Assembly (NCBI GenBank): GCA_037833965.1 | Contig: AP031352.1 | Location: forward strand, 32,476,001 to 32,540,000 | Source: Marchantia polymorpha subsp. ruderalis | Lineage: Eukaryota > Streptophyta > Marchantiopsida > Marchantiales > Marchantiaceae | Direction of reading: 5' to 3' | Length of the DNA: 64,000 bases | In this document: piece after piece, positions 12,105 through 22,549 of the stretch | Layout of the letters: the number at the start of each line of letters is the position of its first letter | Position numbering within the stretch: position 1 is the stretch's first letter | The notes under the pieces: model-generated | Told to the model about the DNA's origin: nothing | Seen by the model: only the letters and a program-made list of their open reading frames with translations | Databases searched by the model: none | Translations under genes and position numbers: made by a program

Positions 12105-14390
12105 CCAACAGGGTTGGTGTGAAAGAGAATTTGGTCTTTGTAGATCCTTCGAAGCTAGTCACAATATGCTCGCCCGGGGTTCCAAATCGAGAGTCTTCTC
12201 GATTCCTTGGGATTCTCACGTTACAAGGACGTCACCTTGTGTAAACCACCTCTCCTTGGAAGTAAATGTACTTCTATTCCAAAATCATAGTGAGCAATTG
12301 ATTTTCTCATCGTGTATGAATCCAAGCTTGCCCGGAACTGGTCTAGTGATTTTTTCTAAAGACACTGAGAAGAGTCACCATTGTTGCACGAGTGTACATA
12401 TATACAGTTGAGGAATTTCGAAATTTGGACGAAAGATCTGGGGTTCCGACAGTGGCACGTGAAATCCCAAACTAGGCTGCCACATTTAGAGAATACACGA
12501 GCCGGAGTGTCCAGCCGGACAAAAATTGCTCTTCTTAGAGGTCACTTACAGGTGCTTTACATATTCCTTTAATATGTAGTAATATGTCCAAAGAACATCA
12601 GCATTTTGTACAGCCTGCCCGTATAACCCTTTTAATGGTGCAGTTGCGACAGTATGGAACTCAGGCTGTAAGTCCATCAGAGTATTTCAGTATCTAGCAA
12701 TTTTGTCCTAGATTTTGTAAAAGACAGACTCCAAAACACCTTAACGACAAAGCCATTTCTAATCAAAAGAAGAAAACGTCTTTTTTTGCTTTCGTCTTAC
12801 TGAGATTGCGTTCATATGGGCAGTCAATATGGATCCTCTAACTTCCGAGGACAAATGACCACGCCATTTACTTTCAGTACATCAAATATTTGAGATCCAA
12901 TGCCAAGTCTTCTATTCTCTCATAATCTAATACATACAGTAATTCCAGCCCATGGCTTTTTTAGGTTCATTCGGAGCTTTGGCAAGCAGTATTGGGGGTG
13001 TTATGTGCATGATCCCTTTTACGGGAGGCGGAACCCTTCTCTGTTTAGGCTAGGACATGGTGCCCCAGAACACATCGTACACAAAGAGAGCTCTCCACTA
13101 TTTAGATTCAAAACTTCTACTGTTTCAAATAAAGTTTTTCTGAAAACTGAAAGGTTTTGAACCCGATAATACATATCTAGCCCGATTCATGTTCGCCATA
13201 ACATGGGTTCTGCAGATATTCTGTTCTTAAAATTAGAAGAATGCGAGTTTCATTTTTTGGTTAAATAGTCAATGAGCACATATTGATGAAATGTTTGAGG
13301 ACATATATTGTATGACATGTCTATATTGATCAAATCTAATGATAGAAAACGCATTTCATTTGTCATTATTGTGATCAGTCAGAAATTTCAATTGCACACT
13401 TGCAATGAGACTCGAAAAGTGTTAATAATCGATGATAGTTTCAATAAAATTGAATAAATCTTGTGGAAAATGTTAAAATATATTTCAACGATGGCACTAG
13501 CTTTCTATGACACAAAACCAGCGATTTTAACTAAAACTTTGTATAAGTGAAAATAAAGTCACCTAGCTGAATCACGATTTCACGTACTGTCTGTGTGAGA
13601 TTTCTTGCAGAATTATCTTATAAATTGATAACAGAGCAGCGATGGTAGGGCAATGATGGGAGCGAAAGCGGCGAACGAGGCTGGCGAGCGTTGTGCAATG
13701 GAGGCGGCAGGAACTAGGCAGGGAGGCCGGAGAAGCGCTCAGACCGCGGAAGCGGAGTTGTCCTGACGTTTAGGGACGAGAGCTTTCGATTGTTGCTGTC
13801 ACCCTTTCGATTGTTGCTAAACCTCTCGTCCGCAGTGACAGAAAAGCCGGACGCCCGTGCGTGCAGTTGGAGGTGCGGGTTTGAGCCTTAGCTCAAACCC
13901 GCACTGAGCTAAGGCTGTTGATCGCCTTTAAAACATTGTGACATTGAGGTCGATGGACATCATACATAGTTGAGAAGTACAAGATAAGAAGAAGAGTCTT
14001 TGTTGACGTCAAAAAAATTCACAAGCATGGGACAGTGAGAATTGGATTCACATTTTGATCCGTGCTCGAGACATTACATACCTGATCGGTTATTGTGCGA
14101 GATACATTTGCAAATATTTTATTTATCAAAATATTTTACATCTTGCCAACAATTGAATTGTGATTACAATTTATAAATATTTTGACCTCAATTATCAATT
14201 CATATGAAATAAAATTTCTTGTAAAAATATTGAGCTATTGATAATTTACATTAAGTTATCGAAAAGTATTGATAAATATTATATAAAACAATGTTATATT
14301 ATTTATGAATATATGATTCTATGCAAATTATTAATAAATTTTTTTTAAGTAAAAACTATATTACATCTATATGGTTGGGTTTAACTCCCA
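12105..14390. other. Intergenic region between LCB1 and the nested copia
   Basis: No gene is supported. An open frame at 12900-13160 has no recognisable motif. A GC-rich island at 13630-13920 contains a direct repeat of TTTCGATTGTTGCT (near 13785 and 13807) and a compound hairpin. The rest is ordinary to AT-rich spacer. Confidence 0.5.
13873..13916. repeat. Compound hairpin with two overlapping inverted copies
   Basis: Arms 13873-13886 and 13891-13904 are 14-bp perfect complements with a CTTA loop. The next 12 bases, 13905-13916, are the exact reverse complement of 13884-13895, which spans that loop. One segment therefore appears three times in alternating orientation. Confidence 0.85.
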
Positions 14391-14549
14391 TTAAGGATCA
14401 ACCTCATGTGTAATTATATATAGCTGCGATTGTTCGTCTACTTTGGGTATATATACCTTGATGTTTATGCGGACAATGTTACGTTTTTAACTGAAGTAGT
14501 AAACTCTTTCAAGTGTATTACTCCGTGAAAGTAGCCCTTGAGAGTGAAT

Positions 14550-14623
14550 CACATTATACGAGTGTCTTCTTTATCTCTCGTGTTGTTGGCTTGCTCAATG
14601 TGATCTCGAGTTGTACCGTTAGA
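14550..14623 (+). repeat. 3' end of the 5' LTR of the nested copia
   Basis: This segment matches 22363-22429 with few differences, including GTGTCTTCT, GTGTTGTT, GATCTCGAGTT and a final ACCGTTAGA. Similarity fades upstream of about 14550, so the start of the LTR is not resolved. Confidence 0.65.
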
Positions 14624-15559
14624 ATTTGTATCAGAGCCGATTCCGGTTCAAACTCTATGTTAGAGTGTTTTTTCTAACAGTGGTTACATGTTTTTTTTCC
14701 AGTTTGGAGACTTAGTGTTCTTAGGGTTTTATTTCGGAGTCTGTAGTCAGTTAAGTGATTAAATTTGTGTCTGTTGACGGTTTTGTTAGTGACAATTTCC
14801 ACTGAGGGTTGTCTTAAAAAAGTTTTATGAGACAAGAATTTACTAGACAGTTTTTTATTTCTGTCTATTGGTTTCTGAAACGAGTCGACAGAAATATTTT
14901 GTTTTTTGACGGTCAAGGTTTTGTTAATTGTTTTTTGAATTTGTGACAGTTTTATGACTTTAATGCAAACAGATTTGAGGGTGATAGTTCTTGGACGAGC
15001 TGAGCTGATCTGACCTGAACTACATGGCAACAGAGGAAGTTAGAGAGACTCATCCAGTTTTTGTTGGACAAGTTGCTGATAGGACTGACGACGAGTAATC
15101 AATTTGTTATTTAGGGTTTCAGCGAGAGGTTTCTGGAGGTTCGAATGAGTATTCAAGTGAGATCGAGAGCGGCGGATCCTCCCCCGCGCAGTTTGCAAGA
15201 GCGGCAACCCTTCCGCAGTCGTGGTTGGAGTCGGCGTGCCAACCGTGATCGGCAGTGCAACGTAGTCAACGGCCGACCAATAAAGACAAGGACGGCGGAA
15301 ACCAACGGTGTAGTTCGGGACAACAATGAAGACATATTTTGTCATAAATATGTATTAAAAATATTTTTTCATTGGAGTCTAGGAAAATTGAATATTGTTG
15401 GAAAGCTCTCGATGCAAATAGTGCATCTCGACATTTCTCAAGAGCTTAACAATGACTCAAAAGAAGGAAATTGACTTGAAAGCTGACATTGTCTCTCCTT
15501 TTTGACGTGAAGATTTGCCAGGGTGAAAGGTCGGTGGCTATTTTGGATATAACATATTA

Positions 15560-16281
15560 CCTTTCGATGGCCAAGGTGATTATTTGCTTTGGAAAAAGCA
15601 GGTATGAGTGAAGTTACAATAAATGGATCTCACTATATGCTTGGAAAAACTTCTCAAATAAATGAGATTGAATGGAGTGTTGCTTAGGACCTGACAATTT
15701 CCACGGTGTTGACATTCCTAGACCATACCATATCAAAGCAGGTTAAAGAATACTTTGAAGTTTTAAAGTTGTTTGATGCGTTTCAACAACGGTTCCATTA
15801 GAAAAATACGTCAAATGTCATAAACACTTAAATGTGATTGCTACGATTCATTATGAAACCCAGCTCAAGAATCCAAAACCATATTCATGGCTTTGAAAAT
15901 GTATTGATGGATCTTTGAAATATGGAATATGAGCTTCATGACATAAAGAAGTCAATGCATCTTCTTCACTCATTGCTGTTTATTTATCAGACGCTATCAA
16001 AGATTCTTCTTCATTATTAGAACACAACACTCACTTACAACGAGGTTGTAAGTGATCTTGTGATGGACACAGTGAAGCAAGATTTGTTATCCCCTCCATC
16101 CCATCCACTTCTGAGACAACACTTATTATGACCCAAGGTCAATCACAATCGAGAGATTTCAACAATTCACGGCGTTTGAGATTGAAGAGGGAGAAATCAA
16201 AATCTCTTGAGCAAAGTAAACTCCAGTTTATGGCTGAGCCATTTGACAAGAAGAATGTTATTTGTTGAAGATGTGGGAAGA
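15560..16281 (+). pseudogene. Relic copia gag, 5' part, interrupted at its zinc knuckle
   Basis: Readable pieces include DYLLWKKQ near 15570, as in copia gag, separated by many stops. The frame reaches the first half of a CCHC knuckle (RCGK) at 16268-16280, where E1 is inserted. The second half resumes at 19827 with NHIMK. Confidence 0.75.
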
Positions 16282-16814
16282 TGTAATGACAGATAAATAC
16301 CAAAATGGAGCATAATGGTATAGATTCGATCCCACGAGTAAAGAAACAAACACAAAAGTCACGATTTGTCACAAGATAGCATTCTATTGCAAAGTTTTAC
16401 TTCTTAGGCCAATGCTACTCCCAGAAGACACTACTCAGCTAGAGCCGAAGACTCACAGGGTAGCGCAAAACCGTACTCACAACCTGAACCTTTCCAATCA
16501 AAGCCTGTGAGAATCGCAAGCGACCCCACACTCATATTTCACGGGATAAACTTCCCAGCACTGCATAAATCTCAAAATACTGACCCGAATACTCAGACCT
16601 GAACTTGCTTAAATCCCGCAGTAACCCCAGGCTACCCAAAACATCCAAACTGAATACTCACGACTCCCAATGCGGTAACTTCGACAACCAGGAGCGCCCT
16701 AAGCTCGTAATCTGGATCACACTCTAGCACCTAGACACACAGAGAAGACAGAATGACAGTTGAGACAAGCCAATAGACAAAAAAGCCCCCCAAGGAAAGA
16801 GCCTTGAGCCTCTT

Positions 16815-16822
16815 TATTCACA
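16815..16822 (-). terminator. Possible poly(A) signal of the E1 transcript
   Basis: The minus strand reads AATAAAG about 130 bases after the E1 stop codon. Roughly 530 more bases lie between it and the element end, so any mature mRNA would stop well inside the element. Confidence 0.35.
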
Positions 16823-16952
16823 ATGGCAACTCTGGGATATCAACCGCCTGAGGCGAATCGGTCTAAAGGGCTGTGCTGTCCGATGTAACGGTTACGGCAT
16901 CGTCTGAACTACTCTATACTCCTAATCTACGCAACACGTTTACAATCTCTAC

Positions 16953-19397
16953 TTACACATTCTGGCGCGCTTCATTCAATTCCTCTGAAAATGAATTAAC
17001 TAACTCTATAATCTGTTTGTGCCCTGCGGAAAAGCTGGACTTCGCGCTCATGAGTCGTCCCTCGAGTAGATTCAGCTTCAACCACTTCACCGCATCCAAT
17101 CCCCACATCGCGAACCCGTTCAAGCACTTCTCTAACCGCAATCCCAACACGTCGGTTGAATCCTCCTGCAGCTGACGGTAGGCATCCTCTGCCTTTTGCA
17201 TTCTCCTTTGCGGCTCTTCCGATCTCATCTCCGACTTCCCTAACTGCTCCCGTAAACGTCGACAGTCAGATTCAACCCTTAATCTACATTCGAACTCCAA
17301 AGACTTGGTCGACTCGCAATCTGCCAATTTCTTGGCTCAATCCTTCAATTCTCCTCCATGCTTCTGATTTCCCGCCGACAGACTTGCTAATAGCTCCTCC
17401 GCACGTCGGAATTCCATTTCGTACCTCGCGTCAATCTCCGAGATTTCCCTACGAAGATCTTCCTCCGCCGTCTTCGTACCTGCGAGCTTGCCCCGAAGTT
17501 CTTCGGCGATACGAGCTTCTTCGGCTCTTCGGGCTTCCGACTTAGCAAGTTCCTCGACATGCATCTTCTCTTGCTTCTCCGCTGTAGTGATCAGCCGCTC
17601 CGATCTTTTACTTGCCGCCTTGTAAGCTTCTCTGGATTTCTCCAATCTCGCCATCAAATCCACTGTTACTTTCTGGGCATTCTCATTAGAGATACGAAGT
17701 CCTCCACAGGTATCTTCCAACTCTGCACATCGCCCTGATTCCTTCTCTAGATTCAGCTGCAGCACTTCACACTTAGTTTTCATCTCTCGAAGTTGGGCTT
17801 CTCACTCCCGCAATGTCGCTTTCACTGCCGCGCACTCGGTTGACAAGGTTGCAGCTCGCTGTCGTGCCAATGCAGTCGCGGAATCCCACCCGCTCTTTAT
17901 TGCAACTGCTCTCTTGAGCTTCGTCTTATTCCGAATCATCTGAACATAGAATCCTGGCTCCTTCGATACGGCATACTTCCCTCTCTTCACGTCCAAGTAC
18001 TTCAACAATGGAACTACACTATCCTGCAAGAATTCAGGAAATGTAATTTCCAATGTCTTCACATCTTCGTCCGAAGTATTCTCTCCTTCTTCGGTTCTCA
18101 CCTCTTCCACAGGAAATGTCGGCAGTGTAATGCCCTCGGCTTTTACCACCGTCCCTCCTACCCTTGCGACAACCTGTTCCAGAATCTCCTCGCTCAAAGT
18201 AAACTCCTTCTTCACGTCCTCGTTCATCTGCATCTGCGGTGTCCCCTCGCCTTGCGCAGACCGTGTCCGCTCCGAAGACAGAGAAATCGGACTTACCAAT
18301 TCCGTTCCCTCCTTCAAAGGTTCTGCCGGTATATCTGCCGGAACTTCGATCGACACCTCTGAAGGTACCCCTAACTCCACAGGTCGCATTACCTCGCTAG
18401 TTGCGACTTTGGATGTGTTTACAATTGGTGCTACCGTCTTCTCCACACTGCTGTTTGACACCTCAACTGTTACCATTCTCCGTTTCGCCCTCTTCTTTGG
18501 TCTCGCACGAGCTCTGTGCTGTTTGGCTCCACTTACATCCATATCCATCCTTCTTACCACGTTGGCCAATTCCTCCTCGTCATCACTCACGACCTTCCTT
18601 CTCTTTATCACTAGTCTCTGTGGCTGCTCTTGCCTTTGAACCACGTCCACTTGCACTGGTACTCGAGCGGTGGTGTGTGTTGGAACTGCAGGAGATCGGT
18701 TCTCGTCTTCGGTCCCTTCACTGGACTCCACTGTAAAGATCTCCCGCTCTCTTGGAAATCGCTTCTCCTCCTCCCTCGTAAGCAATCCCATTCCTCGATA
18801 GAAATTCACCAGAAAAGGGGTAAGATGATTGATCATAGATCCCGTTCATCGACCAGACGCATTCACCCAGACAAGATCGTAAAAGATCATTGCCCAATGT
18901 ACGGGCTGTCCCTTCAAAATGCGTTCGAAGAATCCCACTTGCCAGGCCGTCACATAAGTCGTGCGCGCCGGCCGTAAGATGTGCATGATCCCTAACGCGA
19001 TCGCCCTTCTCTTCGGATCCTTATAATCGACAGTCTTACATCCATTCATTTCCTGTCTTCCAATCTTGAAGAGAGGCCTGTAAGAGAATTCCTCGCCGCA
19101 CGTAAGTCCTACGCTATTCTTATCAAACAGAAGGTCTCCGTCACTACCTGCGCACGGCCCCATTACTTTCGTCCAATGCTCGATGGTCCACAACATGGAA
19201 TTACCGCGGAGCTCCTCGCCTTCGGTCGCGCCATTGTCTAGAAGTTCCTTGCAGATACTCGTTGAGACGCAATTCCAATTTCACAGAAGGAATTCAAGTC
19301 GCAACTCCCTCAACTTGTGTCTGAAGGGTCTCAATTCTTCATAAGGCACTTTCAAGGGAACTAATTTCCTCACCTTTTCACTCTTCTTGGGCGCCAT
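16953..19397 (-). pseudogene. E1 protein: conserved N-domain, linker, VVPLL domain, long coiled coil
   Basis: A single frame runs 815 codons from an ATG at 19397 (MAPKKSEKVRK). It is interrupted only by TGA at 19281-19283, 18846-18848, 17802-17804 and 17337-17339, with no frameshift. Residues 1-205 hold a conserved block with CAGSDGDLLFD, RTTYVTAWQVGFFE and INHLTPFLVNFYRGMGLL. Residues 210-450 form an acidic/basic linker with a nuclear-localisation-like ARPKKRAKRR. VVPLLKYLDVKRGKYA starts at about residue 461. The remainder is charged heptad-rich coiled coil (for example ISEIDARYEMEFRRAEELLA). The arrangement matches E2. The N-domain vaguely recalls plant-mobile or 'putative plant transposon protein' domains, but I could not confirm this. 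Function unknown. Confidence 0.8.
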
Positions 19398-19826
19398 ATA
19401 TTCAATTTGCGTTTCTCTAATCGCGGGTTGGCTCGATTGTAATTACTCTCGCTTTCGATCGTTCTTGCTTGATATCGCAATGTCAGCCCGCAGTCTCCTC
19501 ATACTGCCTTTACCCTTGAAGCCCTAACATTGCCTTCTCCTGCGTCTCGTAGAACACTCGACGCGTGCGAACATTGTCCGGTCCGTTGCATGATTTGAAA
19601 TTGATTCCGATGTCTTCGCCGAAGACGCAGCTCTTTGTACGTCCATGAAAGACTGCGCCGAAGACACAAAGATCCGAAGATCTTCACACGTAGACAAAAT
19701 CTAACTAATCCTATCATAACTCCTATAAATCTACTCTTTCCAACTCATATACCTATCTTCTACACACATATATTTATGTTTTTGTTAATTTTTAAAGAAA
19801 AACGAAAAAGTAGGCCCCACAGAAGA

Positions 19827-21980
19827 AAAACCACATCATGAAGTTTTTCCGGATGGCAAGAGCGGTTACTCATTCAGTGGCGAACGTTGCTGAGCATCTT
19901 GATATTGAGGCGCACGATTTGTACACAAACGGCCTATGATGCTAGAAGTATGCACTCTGCAGTTCATCAAAGGTTGTTGCTGAAGTATGGATTCCAGACA
20001 ATGTTTGTTTTTATCACATTTGTTACATTAGAGTGTTCTTTTGTACTTTTTCCATCTCAAATGGTTCAGTTCTGATGAGGATCGACCAACCTTGTAGATT
20101 AAGGGTGTTGGATCTGTAAAGATCCGCATGTTTGAGGTTGTCAACCATATGTTGATCCATGTTAGGTTTATATCTAACATGAGAAAGAACTTGCTCTCTC
20201 TTGGAGTGTTGGATTCACACAACTTAGAGTGGAGTTTTAGGCAGGGTGTGTTACATGTCAGATCATGTGATAAGAATGTTATTCTTCAAGAATACAAACA
20301 CAATAATCTGTACTTGTTAGGGGGCATCATTTTTTGTGAAAAAGTTCACTTTAGCAGATCTTGCGTTGAGATGTTTCATGTATGACATTCCAGATTATGT
20401 CATACGAGTGATCAGTACATGTCTCCTCTTGATGAGAAAAAGATATTATTGTGTTTGGATAAAGTTGACTTGGCATTTTGTGAACATTGCATCATGGAAA
20501 AACATCAGAGACGAGCTTTTGGCGTTAAAACTCATAGTTCAACGGAGATATCAGAGTATGTACATAGTGACGTGTGAAGATTTCTTTCGTTACCTCACTG
20601 TCCGGAAAACTGTACTATATCTCTTTTATAGATGATTACTCCAAGTATGTGTGGGTATATTTTTTTACCCACAAGTATGAGGTGTTTTCAAGCTTCAAAA
20701 GTTGGCGCATACACGTTGAGACTTAGATTGGACACAAGATGAAATATCTACAATCAGATAATTATGGCGAGTAAACTAGTGAGGAATTTCAGAGGTTTTG
20801 TACAAAGTAGAAGATCTACATGACACAACTAGTTGGCTTTGAGATCAAAGACTAGAGGGGTTGATTTGTAGATTGCTGAAATCACTATATGGATTGAAGC
20901 AAGCTCATAGACAATGAAATACACGCTTTGATGAGTTTATGAAGACACAAGATTTTCTACAAAGCATGCATGATACTTGTGTCTACATGAAAAAGATGAA
21001 TGATAAGACGTTTAATTTCATCATTTTAATACTCTACGTTGACGACATGCTCATCTTGGCAAAGATGAGCACGTCGTCAACGATGAGCATCTCACCAATC
21101 CGATGTCGATAAATGCAAGAGTTAGCTAAAGTCTACATTTAAGATGAAGTATATGGGGGAGTTGAAGCGGATATTACGCATGGATATTTATAGGAATTTT
21201 GAAGAGAAGAAGCTATGGTTGAGTCATGACAAGTATGTTCGCCGTATACTTGATAGGTTCAATATGACCTATTGAAAAGGAGTGTGGAATCCTTAGCCAT
21301 CACATTTTAAACTCTATGCAGCTCAACGTACTCAAGTACATGTATTTAATGGTGTGCACTAGGGCTAATATTGCTTTAGCAATGGGAAGGTGAGCAAGTA
21401 CATGTCAAATCCAAGAAAAGTTCACTTGAAAGCAGTGAAATGGATTGTGAGATATCTAAAGAATACTGTGGATTACGACTTATTGTTTGATGGGTTATTA
21501 GACAATGACAAGTTTTTGTTTGGCTACGTTGATGTGGACTACGGAGAAGATTTAGACAAATGTAGATCTGCAACTGGATATGCGTTTACACTTGGCGGTA
21601 AAAGCATTAATTGGAATTCTACCTTGCAGAAGTACATAGGTTAATAAACAAGGCAAGCTGAATATGTGATAACAACAGAGCGGTAAAGTAAGCTATTTGT
21701 TTGGATAGACTTATAATGGAGATGAAATTGACACATGGCGTGTTCAATCTTCATTGTGATAGCCAAAGTGCTTTACATTTGGATGCAAATTAATTCATGT
21801 ATAGCAAGGTGAAGCACATGAACATCAGGTATCACTTTATTAGACAAGTAGTGTTTGAAAAAACAATTGAGTTAGTCAAGATCGACGGTAAATTCAATCT
21901 AGCTGATACATTGACCAAATTTATTCCTTTGAAGAGTTTCATACGACATTGTGCTACTATGCAAGTTGTGTAGAGGAAGC
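19827..21980 (+). pseudogene. Relic copia gag end and pol (nested copia, right part)
   Basis: The frame resumes at 19827 with the second half of the gag zinc knuckle. Pre-integrase sequence KNLLSLGVLDSHNLEWSF reads near 20185. Integrase zinc-binding residues CEHC are altered near 20480. KSLYGLKQAHRQ near 20880, YVDDML near 21036 and AVKWIVRYLKNTVDYDLLFD near 21432 mark reverse transcriptase and RNase H. The end near 21900-21970 reads LADTLTKFIPLKSF. Stops are too frequent for function. Confidence 0.85.
21038..21081. repeat. 20-bp hairpin at the YVDD motif
   Basis: Arms 21038-21057 and 21062-21081 are complementary with one mismatch and a 4-base loop. The left arm encodes VDDMLIL of reverse transcriptase. 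The right arm sits where the family normally continues with a charged segment, so it looks like an added inverted copy. Confidence 0.85.
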
Positions 21981-22074
21981 ATGAGAGATATGATTTTTAG
22001 TTATGACTACAGCTTAGTTCTAGTTAACTGTCGTTAAAAAAATATTTTGTAGTAGATTTCCGTGCAAAAGTTAC

Positions 22075-22370
22075 TGCAGAGTAATAATGTAGGTTAGAGA
22101 GATGATTGAGATTCCTTAATACGAGTTGAAGGAGATTGTTGAATTAACTCTGTATGTTATTATTTATCATGTTATGCGAGTAATAATATAGGTTAGAGAT
22201 GTGACTGAGATTCTCTAACACAAGTTGAGGGTTATTGTTGAATTAATCTGTATGTTATTATTTTATCATGCTATGCGAGTAATAATATAGGTTAGAAATG
22301 TGGCTAAGATTTTTTAACATAAGTTAAGGGAAGATTGTTGAGTTACGTCTGTATATTATTTTAACGTGTG
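22075..22370 (+). repeat. Three tandem ~100-bp repeats at the 3' end of the nested copia
   Basis: Three successive units share AGTAATAAT, TAGGTTAGA, GAT, a purine-rich AAGTTGAGG-like tract and TTGTTGAATTA. The purine tract followed by TTGTTGA resembles a polypurine tract plus LTR start, so the 3' LTR junction seems to have been tandemly multiplied. Confidence 0.7.
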
Positions 22371-22429
22371 TCTTCTGAGTCTCTTGTGTTGTTAACTTGC
22401 TCAGTGGGATCTCGAGTTTTACCGTTAGA
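22340..22429 (+). repeat. 3' LTR end of the nested copia
   Basis: Matches the 5' LTR end (14550-14623) over GTGTCTTCT through ACCGTTAGA. The proposed start, TGTTGAGTT after a purine-rich tract, would make a very short LTR, so the start is tentative. Confidence 0.55.
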
Positions 22430-22510
22430 TATATTTGATTAATGTATATTAAATTTGAATTATATTTTAATGTTAGGTGACTCACTGTACAAAGTTATAT
22501 GTTGCAAGTT

Positions 22511-22547
22511 AACCCTAAACCCTAAACCCCCACCCTAAACCCTAAAA
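22511..22547 (+). repeat. Interstitial telomere-type repeat
   Basis: Four CCCTAAA units, interrupted by CCCCA, match the plant telomere repeat. They lie about 80 bases beyond the 3' LTR of the nested copia, far from any chromosome end visible here. Confidence 0.85.
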
Positions 22548-22549
22548 GT

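Larger units (their letters stand above)
16282..19821 (-). mobile_element. E1: 3,540-bp insertion with TG...CA ends and GAAGA target duplication
   Basis: On the minus strand the insertion begins TGTGGGGCC at 19821 and ends CATTACA at 16282. GAAGA flanks it at 16277-16281 and 19822-19826. Removing the insertion and one GAAGA joins the host gag into RCGKKNHIMK, the expected zinc-knuckle pattern, so the boundaries are well supported. Comparing the two ends finds no LTRs and no terminal inverted repeats beyond TG/CA. It has one long minus-strand reading frame (16953-19397), a TATA-like AAATATATG about 370 bases before it and an AATAAA near 16817 after it. The TG...CA ends and 5-bp duplication are typical of retroviral-type integrases, yet no polymerase or integrase is encoded. 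The class is unresolved. Confidence 0.85.
14400..22429 (+). mobile_element. Degenerate Ty1/copia element, split by E1
   Basis: A primer-binding-like stretch TTGTATCAGAGCC at 14626-14638 follows LTR-like sequence ending ACCGTTAGA at 14623. The matching 3' LTR end finishes ACCGTTAGA at 22429. Inside are relic gag (15560-16290, resuming 19827), pre-integrase (20110-20350), integrase fragments, reverse transcriptase with YVDDML near 21036-21053, and RNase H (21400-21640), ending in LADTLTKF at about 21900. A deletion near 20830-20860 joins integrase directly to the middle of reverse transcriptase. Stops are frequent, so the element is dead. The outer edge of the 5' LTR could not be fixed; 14400 is approximate. 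Confidence 0.82.

Noticed and set aside
16315-16340. tRNA T-arm-like GGATCGAATCT on the minus strand near the end of E1
   Set aside because: No A box at the right distance and no cloverleaf; probably chance.
16282-16534. Possible 3' LTR of E1 starting at a minus-strand TGTGGGG near 16534
   Set aside because: Only the first seven bases match the other end of E1; the following sequence is unrelated.
18130-18977. Open frames on the + strand across E1
   Set aside because: Antisense shadows of the 815-codon minus-strand frame, which is the one matching E2.
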